This document shows positions 29,584 through 38,459 of a DNA stretch of 64,000 nucleotides, in pieces. How positions within the stretch are numbered: position 1 is the stretch's first letter; each line of letters starts with the position of its first letter. The DNA is from Tenacibaculum jejuense (GTDB lineage Bacteria; Bacteroidota; Bacteroidia; Flavobacteriales; Flavobacteriaceae), in the NCBI RefSeq assembly GCF_900198195.1, contig NZ_LT899436.1, positions 1,696,001 to 1,760,000 on the forward strand. The letters run 5' to 3'. Both the position numbers and the translations under genes were made by a program. A model generated the notes under the pieces. It was not told the DNA's origin. It searched no databases and was given only the letters and a program-made list of their open reading frames with translations.

Positions 29584-30522
29584 CTATTTTCTGATCGGAC
29601 TAATAATATCTACATCACTAAAAGCAATTGCACCTCTAATAATACCATCAATATTACTTTTTAAAGCTTCAATTAATTGCATTTTTAACTGCGACTTATG
29701 ATAAATTAAACTAACTTCTCTCGCAGGTGGTGGAGTATTAAACTCTCTTAAATACTTTTTGTCTTCTTCAGATAAATCTAAAGTATTTAAATATGGTAAA
29801 AGTGTCATACCTAAACCATCTTTAGAAAGCTTAATTAATGTATCGAAACTTCCACTTTCTAAATGAAATTTTTTATCATCATCTTTCTTATTCATTTTAC
29901 ATAGATTAATAACACTGTTTTTAAAACAATGTCCGTCTTCTAACAATAAAACATCTTCTAATTCTAAATCTTCCACATCTAATTTAGATTTAGAAAATAA
30001 GCGATGTTCATTAGGAATTAACCCTACAAAAGGTTCGTAATATAAAACTCGTTCTTTTATAGCTTCATTACCTAATGGAGTGGCAGCTATTGCAGCATCA
30101 ATATATCCATCAGTTAACTTCCTAATAATTTCATCTGTAGTTAATTCTTCAATCACCAACTGAACTTTCGGGTAAGTTCTAGTAAAGTTTTTTAAGAACA
30201 TAGGTAATAAAGTAGGCATAACTGTAGGAATTATTCCTAACTTAAATTCACCACCGATATATCCTTTTTGCTGATGAACAATATCTATAATTCGATTACT
30301 TTCATCAACAATAACTTTAGCTTGTTCTACTATTTTTTCTCCAACAGGTGTTAATTCAATTGGTTTTTTAGAGCGGTTAAAAATCTTAGCATCTAGTTCT
30401 TCTTCTAGTTTTTGAATTTGCATACTAAGCGTAGGCTGAGTAACAAAACAATGCTCAGCAGCTACAGTAAAGTTTTTATGTTCTGCAACAGATAAGGTAT
30501 ATTTTAACTGTGTTATAGTCAT
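29584..30522 (-). CDS. oxyR: LysR-type hydrogen peroxide sensor OxyR
   Basis: 312 residues: N-terminal winged helix (MTITQLKYTLSVAEHKNFTVAAE... TLSMQIQKLEEEL) and a LysR substrate-binding domain. Two cysteines, Cys199 and Cys208 in EDGHCFKNSVINLCKM, fall at the same spacing (and numbering) as the redox pair of E. coli OxyR, which forms a disulfide on peroxide exposure. The gene is divergent from dps, a typical OxyR target, across about 100 bases; this supports the assignment. Confidence 0.92.
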   Translation of the reverse strand: MTITQLKYTLSVAEHKNFTVAAEHCFVTQPTLSMQIQKLEEELDAKIFNRSKKPIELTPVGEKIVEQAKVIVDESNRIIDIVHQQKGYIGGEFKLGIIPTVMPTLLPMFLKNFTRTYPKVQLVIEELTTDEIIRKLTDGYIDAAIAATPLGNEAIKERVLYYEPFVGLIPNEHRLFSKSKLDVEDLELEDVLLLEDGHCFKNSVINLCKMNKKDDDKKFHLESGSFDTLIKLSKDGLGMTLLPYLNTLDLSEEDKKYLREFNTPPPAREVSLIYHKSQLKMQLIEALKSNIDGIIRGAIAFSDVDIISPIRK

Positions 30523-30550
30523 TCTATAATAATTTTCGATAAATATATTA

Positions 30551-30575
30551 AAACTATCAATTATACTAATAGTAG
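30551..30575. promoter_or_regulatory. Candidate OxyR operator between oxyR and dps
   Basis: Inverted repeat CTAT (30554-30557)-N11-ATAG (30569-30572), with extra flanking AAA and TTT symmetry. It lies 22 bases upstream of the dps -7 element and 32 bases from the oxyR start codon. ATAG/CTAT blocks occur in the E. coli OxyR motif, though spacing there differs; assignment is inference. Confidence 0.4.
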
Positions 30576-30593
30576 TTTCTTTTTATTTTGAGA

Positions 30594-30601
30594 TAATTTT
30601 G
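30594..30601 (+). promoter_or_regulatory. -7 promoter element of dps
   Basis: TAATTTTG matches TAnnTTTG. No TTG lies at the usual distance upstream, which fits a gene that needs an activator. Its position shows that translation cannot start at the in-frame TTG at 30599. Confidence 0.55.
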
Positions 30602-30625
30602 AAAAAAGAAATATTAGAAACAATT

Positions 30626-31099
30626 ATGACTAAAACAATAATAGGGTTAGATAAAGCAAAATCTGAAGAATTAGTAAAAGAACTAAATATATTATTAGCT
30701 AACTTTCAGATTCATTACCAAAACTTAAGAGGATTACATTGGAACATTAAAGGAAAAAACTTTTTTGAATTACACGTGAAGTTTGAAGAGTTATATACAG
30801 ATGCCCAATTAAAAATAGATTTAATAGCAGAGCGAATTTTAACTTTACAAGGTGAACCTTTACATACTTTTGAAGATTATTTACATAATGGTAACGTTAC
30901 AGTTGGTAAAAGTATAAGTAACGATGAACAAGCAATACAGTTAATAGTGAGTTCTTTAACTACGTTATTGAGTGTGGAAAGAGAAATTTTAGAATTATCA
31001 GATGAAGCTAACGATGAAGGAACAAATTCTATGATGAGTGATTTTATCGCAGAACAAGAAAAAACAATTTGGATGTTTAATGCTTGGTTAACCAAGTAG
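30626..31099 (+). CDS. dps: Dps ferritin-like DNA-protecting protein
   Basis: 157 residues from the ATG at 30626 (MTKTIIGL). A TTG 27 bases upstream is in frame but lies within the promoter. The ferroxidase residues are visible in LRGLHWNIKG (His), ELHVKFEELYTDAQLKIDLIAERI (Asp and Glu) as in the Dps dodecamer family, which oxidises Fe(II) with peroxide, stores iron and shields DNA. It is divergent from oxyR and ends in a strong terminator. Confidence 0.93.
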   Translation: MTKTIIGLDKAKSEELVKELNILLANFQIHYQNLRGLHWNIKGKNFFELHVKFEELYTDAQLKIDLIAERILTLQGEPLHTFEDYLHNGNVTVGKSISNDEQAIQLIVSSLTTLLSVEREILELSDEANDEGTNSMMSDFIAEQEKTIWMFNAWLTK

Positions 31100-31118
31100 A
31101 TAGAAACAATAAATTTTA

Positions 31119-31163
31119 AAAAGAAAAGTGATTGCATTATTGTTATCACTTTTCTTTTTTTTT
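31119..31163 (+). terminator. Terminator of dps
   Basis: Stem AAGAAAAGTGAT (31121-31132) with ATCACTTTTCTT (31145-31156), 12-base loop, followed by a run of T. Confidence 0.85.
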
Positions 31164-31322
31164 ATAAAAATCTTCTTATTTATATCAGTTCTAATTATTA
31201 AAGATTAATTGATTTAGGTAACTTTTTATTAAAAAGAAATTAAAATACTGATCACTTAAAGTTTAAATCTGAGCCTTTGTTTTGCACAGTAAATATTAAT
31301 TAACAAAACTAAATAAGGACAC

Positions 31323-32846
31323 ATGAAAAAACTTAAATTAAGTGTAGCTGCTTTATTAGCATTATCTATTTCTACGACTACATTTTATTCTTGTGAAGAT
31401 GGAATGAATGGTGTAGACGGAAAAGATGGTATTGATGGAGTAGATGGGCAAGACGGTCAAGATGGGGAAGACGGTCAAGATGCAACTGCTGTATTAACAT
31501 CTTCTAAAACACCAAACTTTTTAAAAGTAACTAGTGATTTTGTAGGATTAAAAATAACTCCAATTTTATCATCTGAAGATGTAATTCCTAATACACCAGA
31601 TTTCGTTTACGGATCTATGGCAGATGGTGCTGGATTATTAAAAGAATCTGATGGAACTTTCACATTAATTAATAACATCGAAGCTGATTATTCTATTGCT
31701 AGAATTAAATTAGACAAAAACTTAAAACCTACTGCTGGAGAGTATATTTTAAACGCTGCTGCAACTGCAGAAACTGCTCAATGTTCAGGATCTATGATTA
31801 ATCCAGAAGAGCATGGTTTCGGACCATTGTATTTATCTGGTGGAGAATGGGGAGGTTCTTCTAAAGGAGTTTTCGCTACAGATCCATACAAATCAGCTGA
31901 TGATGCTGGATCAGGAAGATTATTGCCAGCTTTAGGTCAATGGTCTACAGAAAATGCTGTTGTTATTGGTAAAGATGCTTATCCAAACCAAACAGTTGCT
32001 TTTATTGGAGATGATCATTCAGATAACGATGTTCCTTCAGGACAATTAGGAATGTATGTTGGAAATAGAGGTGATTTAGAAACTGGTAAATTATACGGAT
32101 TAAAAGTTACTACTGCTGGAATCGACTATGAAGTTGATATGGTTGAAGGAACTGAGTATGATGCTGAGTTTGTTGAATTAACTGAAACTGAAATCAATGC
32201 TTTAGATGCAGAAGCTAAATCTAAAGGTGTAATGGGATTCTCTCGTTTAGAAGACATTGACTGGAGAAGAGGAACAGCTGGTAATCAAAGAGAACTTTAT
32301 TTTGCTGTTACAGGTAGAAATAAATCTGGATTAATGGGTAAAGGTACTTTCTTAGGACGTATTTATAAAGTTGTATTAAATGATACAGATCCAACAGGAG
32401 CTGCTAAAATCACTTGTGTTTTAGATGGTGATAAAGTTGGTGGAAAAGCTGAAGGATTCCATTCTCCAGATAATATTTTAGTAACTGAAAATTATGCTTA
32501 CATTCAAGAAGATCCAAATGGATATTTAGATACTTCAGTAAACGGATTTGCTAAATTATACCAATACAACTTAAATACAGGAGAAATCAAAACTGTATTA
32601 GAATGTGATCAAAATAGAGCTGCTGATATGGGATATGGTTCTAGCACAAGAAACTGGGAAATTACAGGTATGATTGATGTGACTGACATTGTTAGCAATG
32701 GTAAAAATACATTTATCGTAATTACTCAAAATCACGGATGGGAGCCTGCAGATGGAACTTCATTTACAGATCCATTAGCGAATCCTGATTTAGGAAACAG
32801 AAAAGAAGGTTCAGTTTTACACGTTATCACTGGGTTAGAAAGATAA
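31323..32846 (+). CDS. PhoX-like (DUF839) lipoprotein with collagen-like tether
   Basis: 507 residues. SPII signal with Cys24 (YSCEDG). Residues 27-53 are nine Gly-X-Asp/Asn triplets (GVDGKDGIDGVD...), a collagen-like spacer between the lipid anchor and the body. The body has PhoX/DUF839-type features: GGEWGGSSKG, ETGKLYGLKV, LEDIDWR, FAVTGRN, RIYKVVL and FHSPDNILV near the end, as in alkaline phosphatase PhoX beta-propellers that bind Fe and Ca. It ends three bases before a di-haem peroxidase gene, so the two form an operon. Phosphatase activity is inferred from family; a non-enzymatic propeller is possible. Confidence 0.6.
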   Translation: MKKLKLSVAALLALSISTTTFYSCEDGMNGVDGKDGIDGVDGQDGQDGEDGQDATAVLTSSKTPNFLKVTSDFVGLKITPILSSEDVIPNTPDFVYGSMADGAGLLKESDGTFTLINNIEADYSIARIKLDKNLKPTAGEYILNAAATAETAQCSGSMINPEEHGFGPLYLSGGEWGGSSKGVFATDPYKSADDAGSGRLLPALGQWSTENAVVIGKDAYPNQTVAFIGDDHSDNDVPSGQLGMYVGNRGDLETGKLYGLKVTTAGIDYEVDMVEGTEYDAEFVELTETEINALDAEAKSKGVMGFSRLEDIDWRRGTAGNQRELYFAVTGRNKSGLMGKGTFLGRIYKVVLNDTDPTGAAKITCVLDGDKVGGKAEGFHSPDNILVTENYAYIQEDPNGYLDTSVNGFAKLYQYNLNTGEIKTVLECDQNRAADMGYGSSTRNWEITGMIDVTDIVSNGKNTFIVITQNHGWEPADGTSFTDPLANPDLGNRKEGSVLHVITGLER

Positions 32847-32849
32847 AAA

Positions 32850-34646
32850 ATGAAAGACATATTAAGTCGAGCTAAGGCATACCTCTGTGTATGTCTTTTG
32901 CTTTTGTTAATCGCATGTGGTAAAGAAGATAAAAAATATGTAGCTGTAGCTGATTTTTCTACAGATATTTCTGTTTTATATAATGACTATTTATCTAATG
33001 CTATAACTCATTTAGATAAGATAAATTTAGAAAGTACATCTTCTTCAGAAAGAAAAGAGTTTTACAAAACTGCCAGAAAGTATTTTAAATTAATGGAGCC
33101 AATTTTGGCGTATTCAGATAAGAATAATTACAAATCGTTGAATGCACCAAATATTATTCAAGTTAAAGGAGAGGAATCTCAAGATACTAGAGTGATCAAT
33201 CCAATAGGTTTTCAGGTAATTGAAGAAAATTTATACGAAGATCAAATTGATACACTTGTATTAAATAGAGCTGTTAATGTAACTAGAGATCGATTAAGAT
33301 TAATCCAGAAAAATGTTGCGTTAAAACTAAAGGATTATCACATCATTTGGATGTTAAGAGATCAAATAGTAAGAATTGCAACTACTGGTATTACAGGATT
33401 CGATTCACCAGTGTTAAGTCAATCTTTATTAGAAAGTAACTATACTTATAATACAATAATTGAAATTGTAAAAATGAATGAAGACAAGTTTAAATCTAAA
33501 GAACTAAAAGATAAATTCATTGAAGAAATTATTGCAGCACAAAAAGATTTAGATCATGATTTTGATACTTTCGATCGTTTTACATTCATAAAAAAGCATA
33601 CTGATTATCAGTTGAAATTATTAGTTGACATTCAAAAAGATTGGAATGTAACCTTTCCTTTTGAAATGGCATTATCAAACTCAATGACAACACTTTTTTC
33701 AGATACAGCTTTCAATATTGATTATTTTTCTGATCAACTAAGCGACACCACAAAGCTTTCTGAGAAAATAATTTTCGGTAGAGAATTATTTAACGATAAA
33801 TCTTTATCTAAAGATTATTCAATGGCTTGTGCAACATGTCATGTAAAAGATTTAGCTTTTACTGATGGTAAGAAAACTTTTGATAAAAATCAAACTAGAA
33901 ATACACCAACAGTTGCCTATTCGGCTTATCAGCAAGCTTTTTTTATGGATGCCAGAGCTGGAAGTTTAGAAGGACAAGTAGTAGGTGTTGTAAAGAATCA
34001 TAACGAATTCAATATGTCTATGGATTCAGTGGTAGCTAGAGTTATGAATAATGAAACTTACAAGAATAAGTTATCAGATTTATATAAAAATAAAAGAGTC
34101 GATTATAATATTAGACACGCAATAGCGTCTTACATAAGAAGTTTAAATTCATTCGATTCTAAGTTTGATAAAAATATACGAGGAGAGGAAAATACCTTAA
34201 CAGAAGAAGAACAATTAGGTTTTAATTTATTTATGGGAAAAGCAATGTGTGCAACTTGTCATTTTGCTCCAGTTTTTAATGGAACTGTTCCTCCAAATTA
34301 TACAGATACAGAATTAGAGTTTATTGGAGTTCCGGCTACAAAAGATACTTTAAATGCAAAGTTGTCTCCAGATTTAGGACGATATGAATTGTTTAAAACA
34401 CCAGAACGTAAACATTTCTTTAAAACTCCTACTGTTAGAAATGCAGGAATTACAGCTCCATACATGCATAACGGAGTGTATACAACTTTAGATGAAGTTA
34501 TGGATTTTTATAATAAAGGTGGTGGAGCAGGATTAGGAATTGAGAATGATTATCAAACCTTGCCTTTTGATAATCTTAAACTTTCTAAAGAAGAAATAGC
34601 AGCAATAATTGCATTTATGGAAACATTAAACGATGGTAAAAATTAA
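32850..34646 (+). CDS. Di-haem cytochrome c peroxidase (MauG/CCP family) with imelysin-like N-terminus
   Basis: 598 residues, lipoprotein (Cys23 in LLIACG). Residues ~35-280 are helical and contain NPIGFQVIEENLY, resembling the GxHxxE region of imelysin/EfeO-type domains but with Gln in place of His. The C-terminal ~320 residues are a bacterial di-haem peroxidase with two haem motifs, CATCH at 327-331 and CATCH at 467-471, and KTPTVRNAGITAPYMHNG, the conserved distal loop. It reduces peroxide, or oxidises another partner, in the periplasm. It is co-transcribed with the PhoX-like gene and followed by a strong terminator. Confidence 0.85.
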   Translation: MKDILSRAKAYLCVCLLLLLIACGKEDKKYVAVADFSTDISVLYNDYLSNAITHLDKINLESTSSSERKEFYKTARKYFKLMEPILAYSDKNNYKSLNAPNIIQVKGEESQDTRVINPIGFQVIEENLYEDQIDTLVLNRAVNVTRDRLRLIQKNVALKLKDYHIIWMLRDQIVRIATTGITGFDSPVLSQSLLESNYTYNTIIEIVKMNEDKFKSKELKDKFIEEIIAAQKDLDHDFDTFDRFTFIKKHTDYQLKLLVDIQKDWNVTFPFEMALSNSMTTLFSDTAFNIDYFSDQLSDTTKLSEKIIFGRELFNDKSLSKDYSMACATCHVKDLAFTDGKKTFDKNQTRNTPTVAYSAYQQAFFMDARAGSLEGQVVGVVKNHNEFNMSMDSVVARVMNNETYKNKLSDLYKNKRVDYNIRHAIASYIRSLNSFDSKFDKNIRGEENTLTEEEQLGFNLFMGKAMCATCHFAPVFNGTVPPNYTDTELEFIGVPATKDTLNAKLSPDLGRYELFKTPERKHFFKTPTVRNAGITAPYMHNGVYTTLDEVMDFYNKGGGAGLGIENDYQTLPFDNLKLSKEEIAAIIAFMETLNDGKN

Positions 34647-34680
34647 GTTTATATTTACTATTAACAAACACAACAAGATA

Positions 34681-34718
34681 AAAAGCCTCATAAATTTATG
34701 AGGCTTTTGTTTTTTTAT
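34681..34718. terminator. Perfect palindromic terminator after the peroxidase gene
   Basis: 28-base perfect palindrome AAAAGCCTCATAAA / TTTATGAGGCTTTT followed by GTTTTTTTATT. It lies between convergent genes; the T-run is stronger for the plus strand. Confidence 0.9.
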
Positions 34719-35668
34719 TGTATTGGTGTATCACTTATATATTTTGTAGAAAAGTTAGTCCAACCGTATTTGTCTTTTAAAAACTTTGCTGGATTTTTAC
34801 AGATATCTCCGCCTTTCCAACCCCAAGGTGCATTCGCTCTATTTGTACCATCTCCGTTGTCACCAACAAAAGAAGCTCCAGCAAATGTTAATGGATTATT
34901 TCTTTGTTTCCATAAACTATTTTCTAAGGCAGTTAAATTATAGTTGATGTTCTGAGGTAAATTTCTAGAGTTTTTATCAGGGCTTACAGCTGCTTTTCCA
35001 TTAAAATAGTATTTTATATATGAACCATCTTTATCGGAAGACCCTTTGTAAGCACGCATTCCATGTCCTTTAGCTTGAATATAAAGTTGTGGTTGCTTTC
35101 CATCTAACAAGATTTCATTTTTATTGTAGTCATAAATAGAAGAGTGCCAGATAGTTTGAGCGTTAATAATAGCACCAAAATCTCCGTTTTCCTTTCTATC
35201 CGCTGTAATAAGAACTCCTTCCATATCATTTTCATGAGAATCTTTAGAACATAAAAAAGGAACATCAGTCCAATCTCTTGGATGATAAACGGCATATAAA
35301 ACAAAATAATGAGTTTTAGTATAAGTAACATAGTAGTAGACATGAGGAATTAATTTTCCACTATTTCTACCAGAAACCATGTTTTCCCAGTTGTTTTTGG
35401 TGTTCCAGTCGTTATCATAATTAACAGCAGTAATCCAGTCTGCAGAGCCACTTTTAGATTGGTTTCTACATAAACCGTCTGTTGTGTCTACATCCTGAAA
35501 AAATACAGGAGCATAGTGTACAGCGATTTGTGCATCAGTTTTTTGAGTTTGTCTACTTAACAGATCAGGAATAGAATCAGAGTTTTCATTGAAAATTTCA
35601 TCATTACAAGAGATACATAAAAGACAAAGTAAAAAAAAGTAAGAGTAATAAAGTTTTTGTGTTTTCAT
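34715..35668 (-). CDS. Uncharacterised lipoprotein, faint NPP1-like pattern
   Basis: 317 residues with an SPII signal (lipobox CISC, Cys21). The body starts AVHYAPVFFQD and has ADWITAVNYDNDW, YYVTYTKTHYFVLYAVYHPRDW, KDSHENDMEGVLI and IYIQAKGHG-like strands. The order of a DW strand pair, then a His/Asp/Glu cluster (SHENDMEG) echoes the GHRHDWE core of NPP1-type secreted proteins, but similarity is weak. No operon partners; divergent from the next lipoprotein gene. I would not assign a function. Confidence 0.65.
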   Translation of the reverse strand: MKTQKLYYSYFFLLCLLCISCNDEIFNENSDSIPDLLSRQTQKTDAQIAVHYAPVFFQDVDTTDGLCRNQSKSGSADWITAVNYDNDWNTKNNWENMVSGRNSGKLIPHVYYYVTYTKTHYFVLYAVYHPRDWTDVPFLCSKDSHENDMEGVLITADRKENGDFGAIINAQTIWHSSIYDYNKNEILLDGKQPQLYIQAKGHGMRAYKGSSDKDGSYIKYYFNGKAAVSPDKNSRNLPQNINYNLTALENSLWKQRNNPLTFAGASFVGDNGDGTNRANAPWGWKGGDICKNPAKFLKDKYGWTNFSTKYISDTPIQ

Positions 35669-35699
35669 TATAAATAAATTTAGGGTATTAATTTTTCGG

Positions 35700-35707
35700 C
35701 AAAACTA
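35700..35707 (-). promoter_or_regulatory. -7 promoter element of the lipoprotein gene ending at 34715
   Basis: Minus-strand TAGTTTTG fits TAnnTTTG, 31 bases before the ATG. Confidence 0.45.
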
Positions 35708-35765
35708 TTAAACCAGTCATTTCTTTTTCGGTTAAAATGATATTTAGTTATACTTTTACACATAA

Positions 35766-35796
35766 TTGAGAAAAAAAAATAAAACATGTAATTTTG
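35766..35796 (+). promoter_or_regulatory. Promoter of the DUF6503-like lipoprotein gene
   Basis: TTG at 35766-35768, 20 bases, then TAATTTTG at 35789-35796, a good match to the Bacteroidota primary promoter. The ATG is 42 bases downstream. Confidence 0.6.
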
Positions 35797-35838
35797 AGAA
35801 AAAACATTCGACTATTATCTGATAAACTATAATTAAAA

Positions 35839-36612
35839 ATGAAAAAACTAATCTTACTTTCAGTAGTATCTCTACTAGTAATATCATGTAAACAAGAAGC
35901 CAAAAAAGAGGTTGAAACTCAACCTAAACAAGAGGTTAAAAAAGAAGATAAATTTCCTAAAGCACTAGGGGAAGTATTTGAAAAACATGGAGGAATTGAT
36001 ACCTGGCGTAAAGCTAGAACAATGTCTTACAAAATCAATAATCAAGATCATACAATCGATTTACCTACAAGAAAGACTGTTGTTCAAGCAGAAAATTTCT
36101 CATTAGGTTACAACGGAAAAGATGTCTGGTTAAGTCAAAAAGATTCTACAGCTTTTAAAGGAAATCCTGAGTTTTACTATAATTTATATTTCTATTTTTA
36201 TGCAATGCCTTTTGTATTAGCAGATGATGGAATTACATATTCAGAAGTAGCACCAATAAGTTTTGAAGGTGTAAATTATCCAGGATATAAAATATCTTAT
36301 GGAGCAAATGTAGGAACTTCTCCAGATGACAATTATTTTATTTATTTTCACCCAGAAACTAAACAAATGGCTTGGTTAGGATATACGGTAACATATTTTA
36401 CAAAAAAGCCTTCAGAAAAGTTTAGTTTAATACGATATAATGATTGGGAAAATGTTAACGGTTTAGTTTTACCAAAATCTATAACTTGGTACCAGAAAGA
36501 TGATAACGGTGTTCCTACTGAACCAGCAAGAGATCCTATTATGTTTTCTTCAACTTCAGTAACTCAAGCGCCTTTAGCAGATAACTTTTTCGAAAAACCA
36601 ACTAACAATTAA
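35839..36612 (+). CDS. Lipoprotein of DUF6503-like family
   Basis: 257 residues with an SPII signal (VISCKQEA, Cys17) followed by a Lys/Glu-rich linker. The body begins FEKHGGIDTWRKARTMSYKI and continues as beta strands with GYNGKDVWLSQ, FYFYAMPFVLADDG, YIYFHPETKQMAWLGYTV and WENVNGLVLPKSITWY. This looks like the LolA/LolB-like beta sheet used by several Bacteroidota lipoprotein families; the DUF6503 label is from memory and tentative. It precedes the small membrane peptide and symporter genes by 19 bases, suggesting a shared transcript. Confidence 0.65.
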   Translation: MKKLILLSVVSLLVISCKQEAKKEVETQPKQEVKKEDKFPKALGEVFEKHGGIDTWRKARTMSYKINNQDHTIDLPTRKTVVQAENFSLGYNGKDVWLSQKDSTAFKGNPEFYYNLYFYFYAMPFVLADDGITYSEVAPISFEGVNYPGYKISYGANVGTSPDDNYFIYFHPETKQMAWLGYTVTYFTKKPSEKFSLIRYNDWENVNGLVLPKSITWYQKDDNGVPTEPARDPIMFSSTSVTQAPLADNFFEKPTNN

Positions 36613-36631
36613 TAACTAAAGAATTACAAAC

Positions 36632-36736
36632 ATGAGAAAAAAGTATATATGGAAAAAAGAGTACACACTAGTACTGTTAGCCAATTTAGCGTACATTGTC
36701 ATCTTTTTAATTATAACAAACCTATATACTAAATAA
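36632..36736 (+). CDS. 34-residue single-helix membrane peptide before the symporter
   Basis: An ATG-started frame of 34 codons gives a basic N-terminus (MRKKYIWKKEY) and one hydrophobic helix (LVLLANLAYIVIFLIITNLY). It fits exactly between the lipoprotein stop (19-base gap) and the symporter start (7-base gap), the spacing expected for a real gene in an operon. Small membrane subunits or regulators accompany some sodium symporters; here the role is inferred only from position and topology. Confidence 0.6.
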   Translation: MRKKYIWKKEYTLVLLANLAYIVIFLIITNLYTK

Positions 36737-36743
36737 TATTCTC

Positions 36744-38438
36744 ATGCAAACTTTAGATTGGATTGTACTTTCAATAACATTATTGTTTATTGTTCTTTAC
36801 GGAACATGGAAAACTAGAGGAAGTAAAGACGTAGAGCAATATATTAAAGGAGGAAATGACACAAAGTGGTGGACTATCGGTTTGTCTGTAATGGCAACTC
36901 AAGCTAGTGCCATCACTTTTTTATCTACACCAGGTCAAGCTTTTCATAGCGGTATGGGATTTGTTCAATTTTATTTCGGACTTCCATTGGCTATGGTTAT
37001 TATATGTTTAGTATTTATTCCTATTTATCATAAACTAAATGTATACACAGCTTATGAATATTTAGAAAGTAGATTCGACCTTAAAACTAGAACTTTAGCT
37101 GCCATTTTATTTTTAATCCAAAGAGGATTAGCAGCAGGAATTACCATTTTTGCTCCTGCAATAATTCTTTCCGCAGTGTTAGGTTGGGATCTTGTTTTCT
37201 TAAACATAATTATAGGTGTTTTGGTAATTATTTACACAGTTAGTGGAGGAACTAAGGCTGTAAGTGTTACTCAAAAACAGCAAATGGCAATTATTTTCTC
37301 AGGAATGTTTATTGCTTTTTACTTAATACTTCAATATTTACCTGACGGAATTACTTTCGGAAAAGCTCTTGAAATTGCCGGAGCTAGCAATAAAATGAAG
37401 GTTTTAGATTTTTCTTGGGATTTGAATAATAGATATACAGTTTGGACTGGTTTTCTTGGAGGAACATTTTTAATGCTTTCTTATTTCGGAACAGATCAAA
37501 GTCAAGTTCAACGCTATTTATCAGGAAAATCTGTAAGAGAAAGTCAATTAGGCTTAATTTTTAATGGTTTATTAAAAGTGCCTATGCAGTTCTTTATTTT
37601 ATTGGTAGGAGTTATGGTATTTGTATTTTATCAGTTTAATACTTCTCCTTTAAATTTTAATCCTAAAGCAAAAGAAGCAGTTATTAGTTCTCAATACGCT
37701 GATCAATATAAAATTTTAGAAGATCGACATAGAGCAATTGAAGCAGAGAAAAAAACGCTTATTTTAAGTGGTATTACTGAAAAAAATACGCCAAAACTGC
37801 AAGCTTTAAACGAAGAAGATTTAAAGATAAAAGAAGAGGCAAAAGTCATCATTAAAGAATCTAATGATAAAGTAGAAACAAATGATAAAGATTATGTTTT
37901 TATTCATTTTATATTAAACAATTTACCAAAAGGATTAATAGGTTTATTATTAGCAGTAATACTTTCTGCAGCAATGTCTTCTACAGCTTCAGAATTAAAT
38001 GCTTTAGCTTCTACAACAGCAATAGATTTATATAAGAGAAATGTAAAAGAAGAAAAAAGTGATCAGCATTATGTAAATATGTCTAAATGGTTCACTTTAG
38101 GATGGGGAATTTTAGCCATTTTGGTTGCCTGCGTTGCAAATTTATTTGATAATTTAATTCAATTAGTAAACATTATTGGGTCTATATTCTACGGAAATGT
38201 ATTAGGAATTTTCTTATTAGCATTCTTCTTTAAGTTTGTAAGATCTAATGCTGTGTTTATTGGAGCAATAATCACTCAGTTAATAATAATAATCGTTTGG
38301 TATTTAGACTGGTTGCCTTATTTATGGTTAAATGCTTTAGGTTGTGGTTTAGTCATTGCAATAGCTATAATATTGCAAGGAATCACAGGAGATAATTTTG
38401 AGCAAGCAGATTTAAATGTTGATGAAATAGGAGAGTAG
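36744..38438 (+). CDS. Sodium:solute symporter (SSS family)
   Basis: 564 residues with about 13-14 membrane helices. SSS features include GGNDTKWWTIGLSVMATQASAITFLSTPGQAF at the N-terminus, YTVSGGTKAVSVT in the core, and SAAMSSTASELNALAS toward the end, the region that contributes to the sodium site. A hydrophilic cytoplasmic insert of about 70 charged residues (~310-380) separates two groups of helices. Substrate cannot be read from sequence; sugars, sialic acids or other organic solutes are all possible. It is preceded by the 34-residue peptide gene and followed after 21 bases by a small secreted protein gene. Confidence 0.9.
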   Translation: MQTLDWIVLSITLLFIVLYGTWKTRGSKDVEQYIKGGNDTKWWTIGLSVMATQASAITFLSTPGQAFHSGMGFVQFYFGLPLAMVIICLVFIPIYHKLNVYTAYEYLESRFDLKTRTLAAILFLIQRGLAAGITIFAPAIILSAVLGWDLVFLNIIIGVLVIIYTVSGGTKAVSVTQKQQMAIIFSGMFIAFYLILQYLPDGITFGKALEIAGASNKMKVLDFSWDLNNRYTVWTGFLGGTFLMLSYFGTDQSQVQRYLSGKSVRESQLGLIFNGLLKVPMQFFILLVGVMVFVFYQFNTSPLNFNPKAKEAVISSQYADQYKILEDRHRAIEAEKKTLILSGITEKNTPKLQALNEEDLKIKEEAKVIIKESNDKVETNDKDYVFIHFILNNLPKGLIGLLLAVILSAAMSSTASELNALASTTAIDLYKRNVKEEKSDQHYVNMSKWFTLGWGILAILVACVANLFDNLIQLVNIIGSIFYGNVLGIFLLAFFFKFVRSNAVFIGAIITQLIIIIVWYLDWLPYLWLNALGCGLVIAIAIILQGITGDNFEQADLNVDEIGE

Positions 38439-38459
38439 TTTAACAAACTAAAAATTAAA

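Noticed and set aside
30599..30625. Extended dps N-terminus from the TTG at 30599.
   Set aside because: The TTG overlaps the last base of the -7 element TAATTTTG, so it precedes the transcription start; the ATG at 30626 fits the family.
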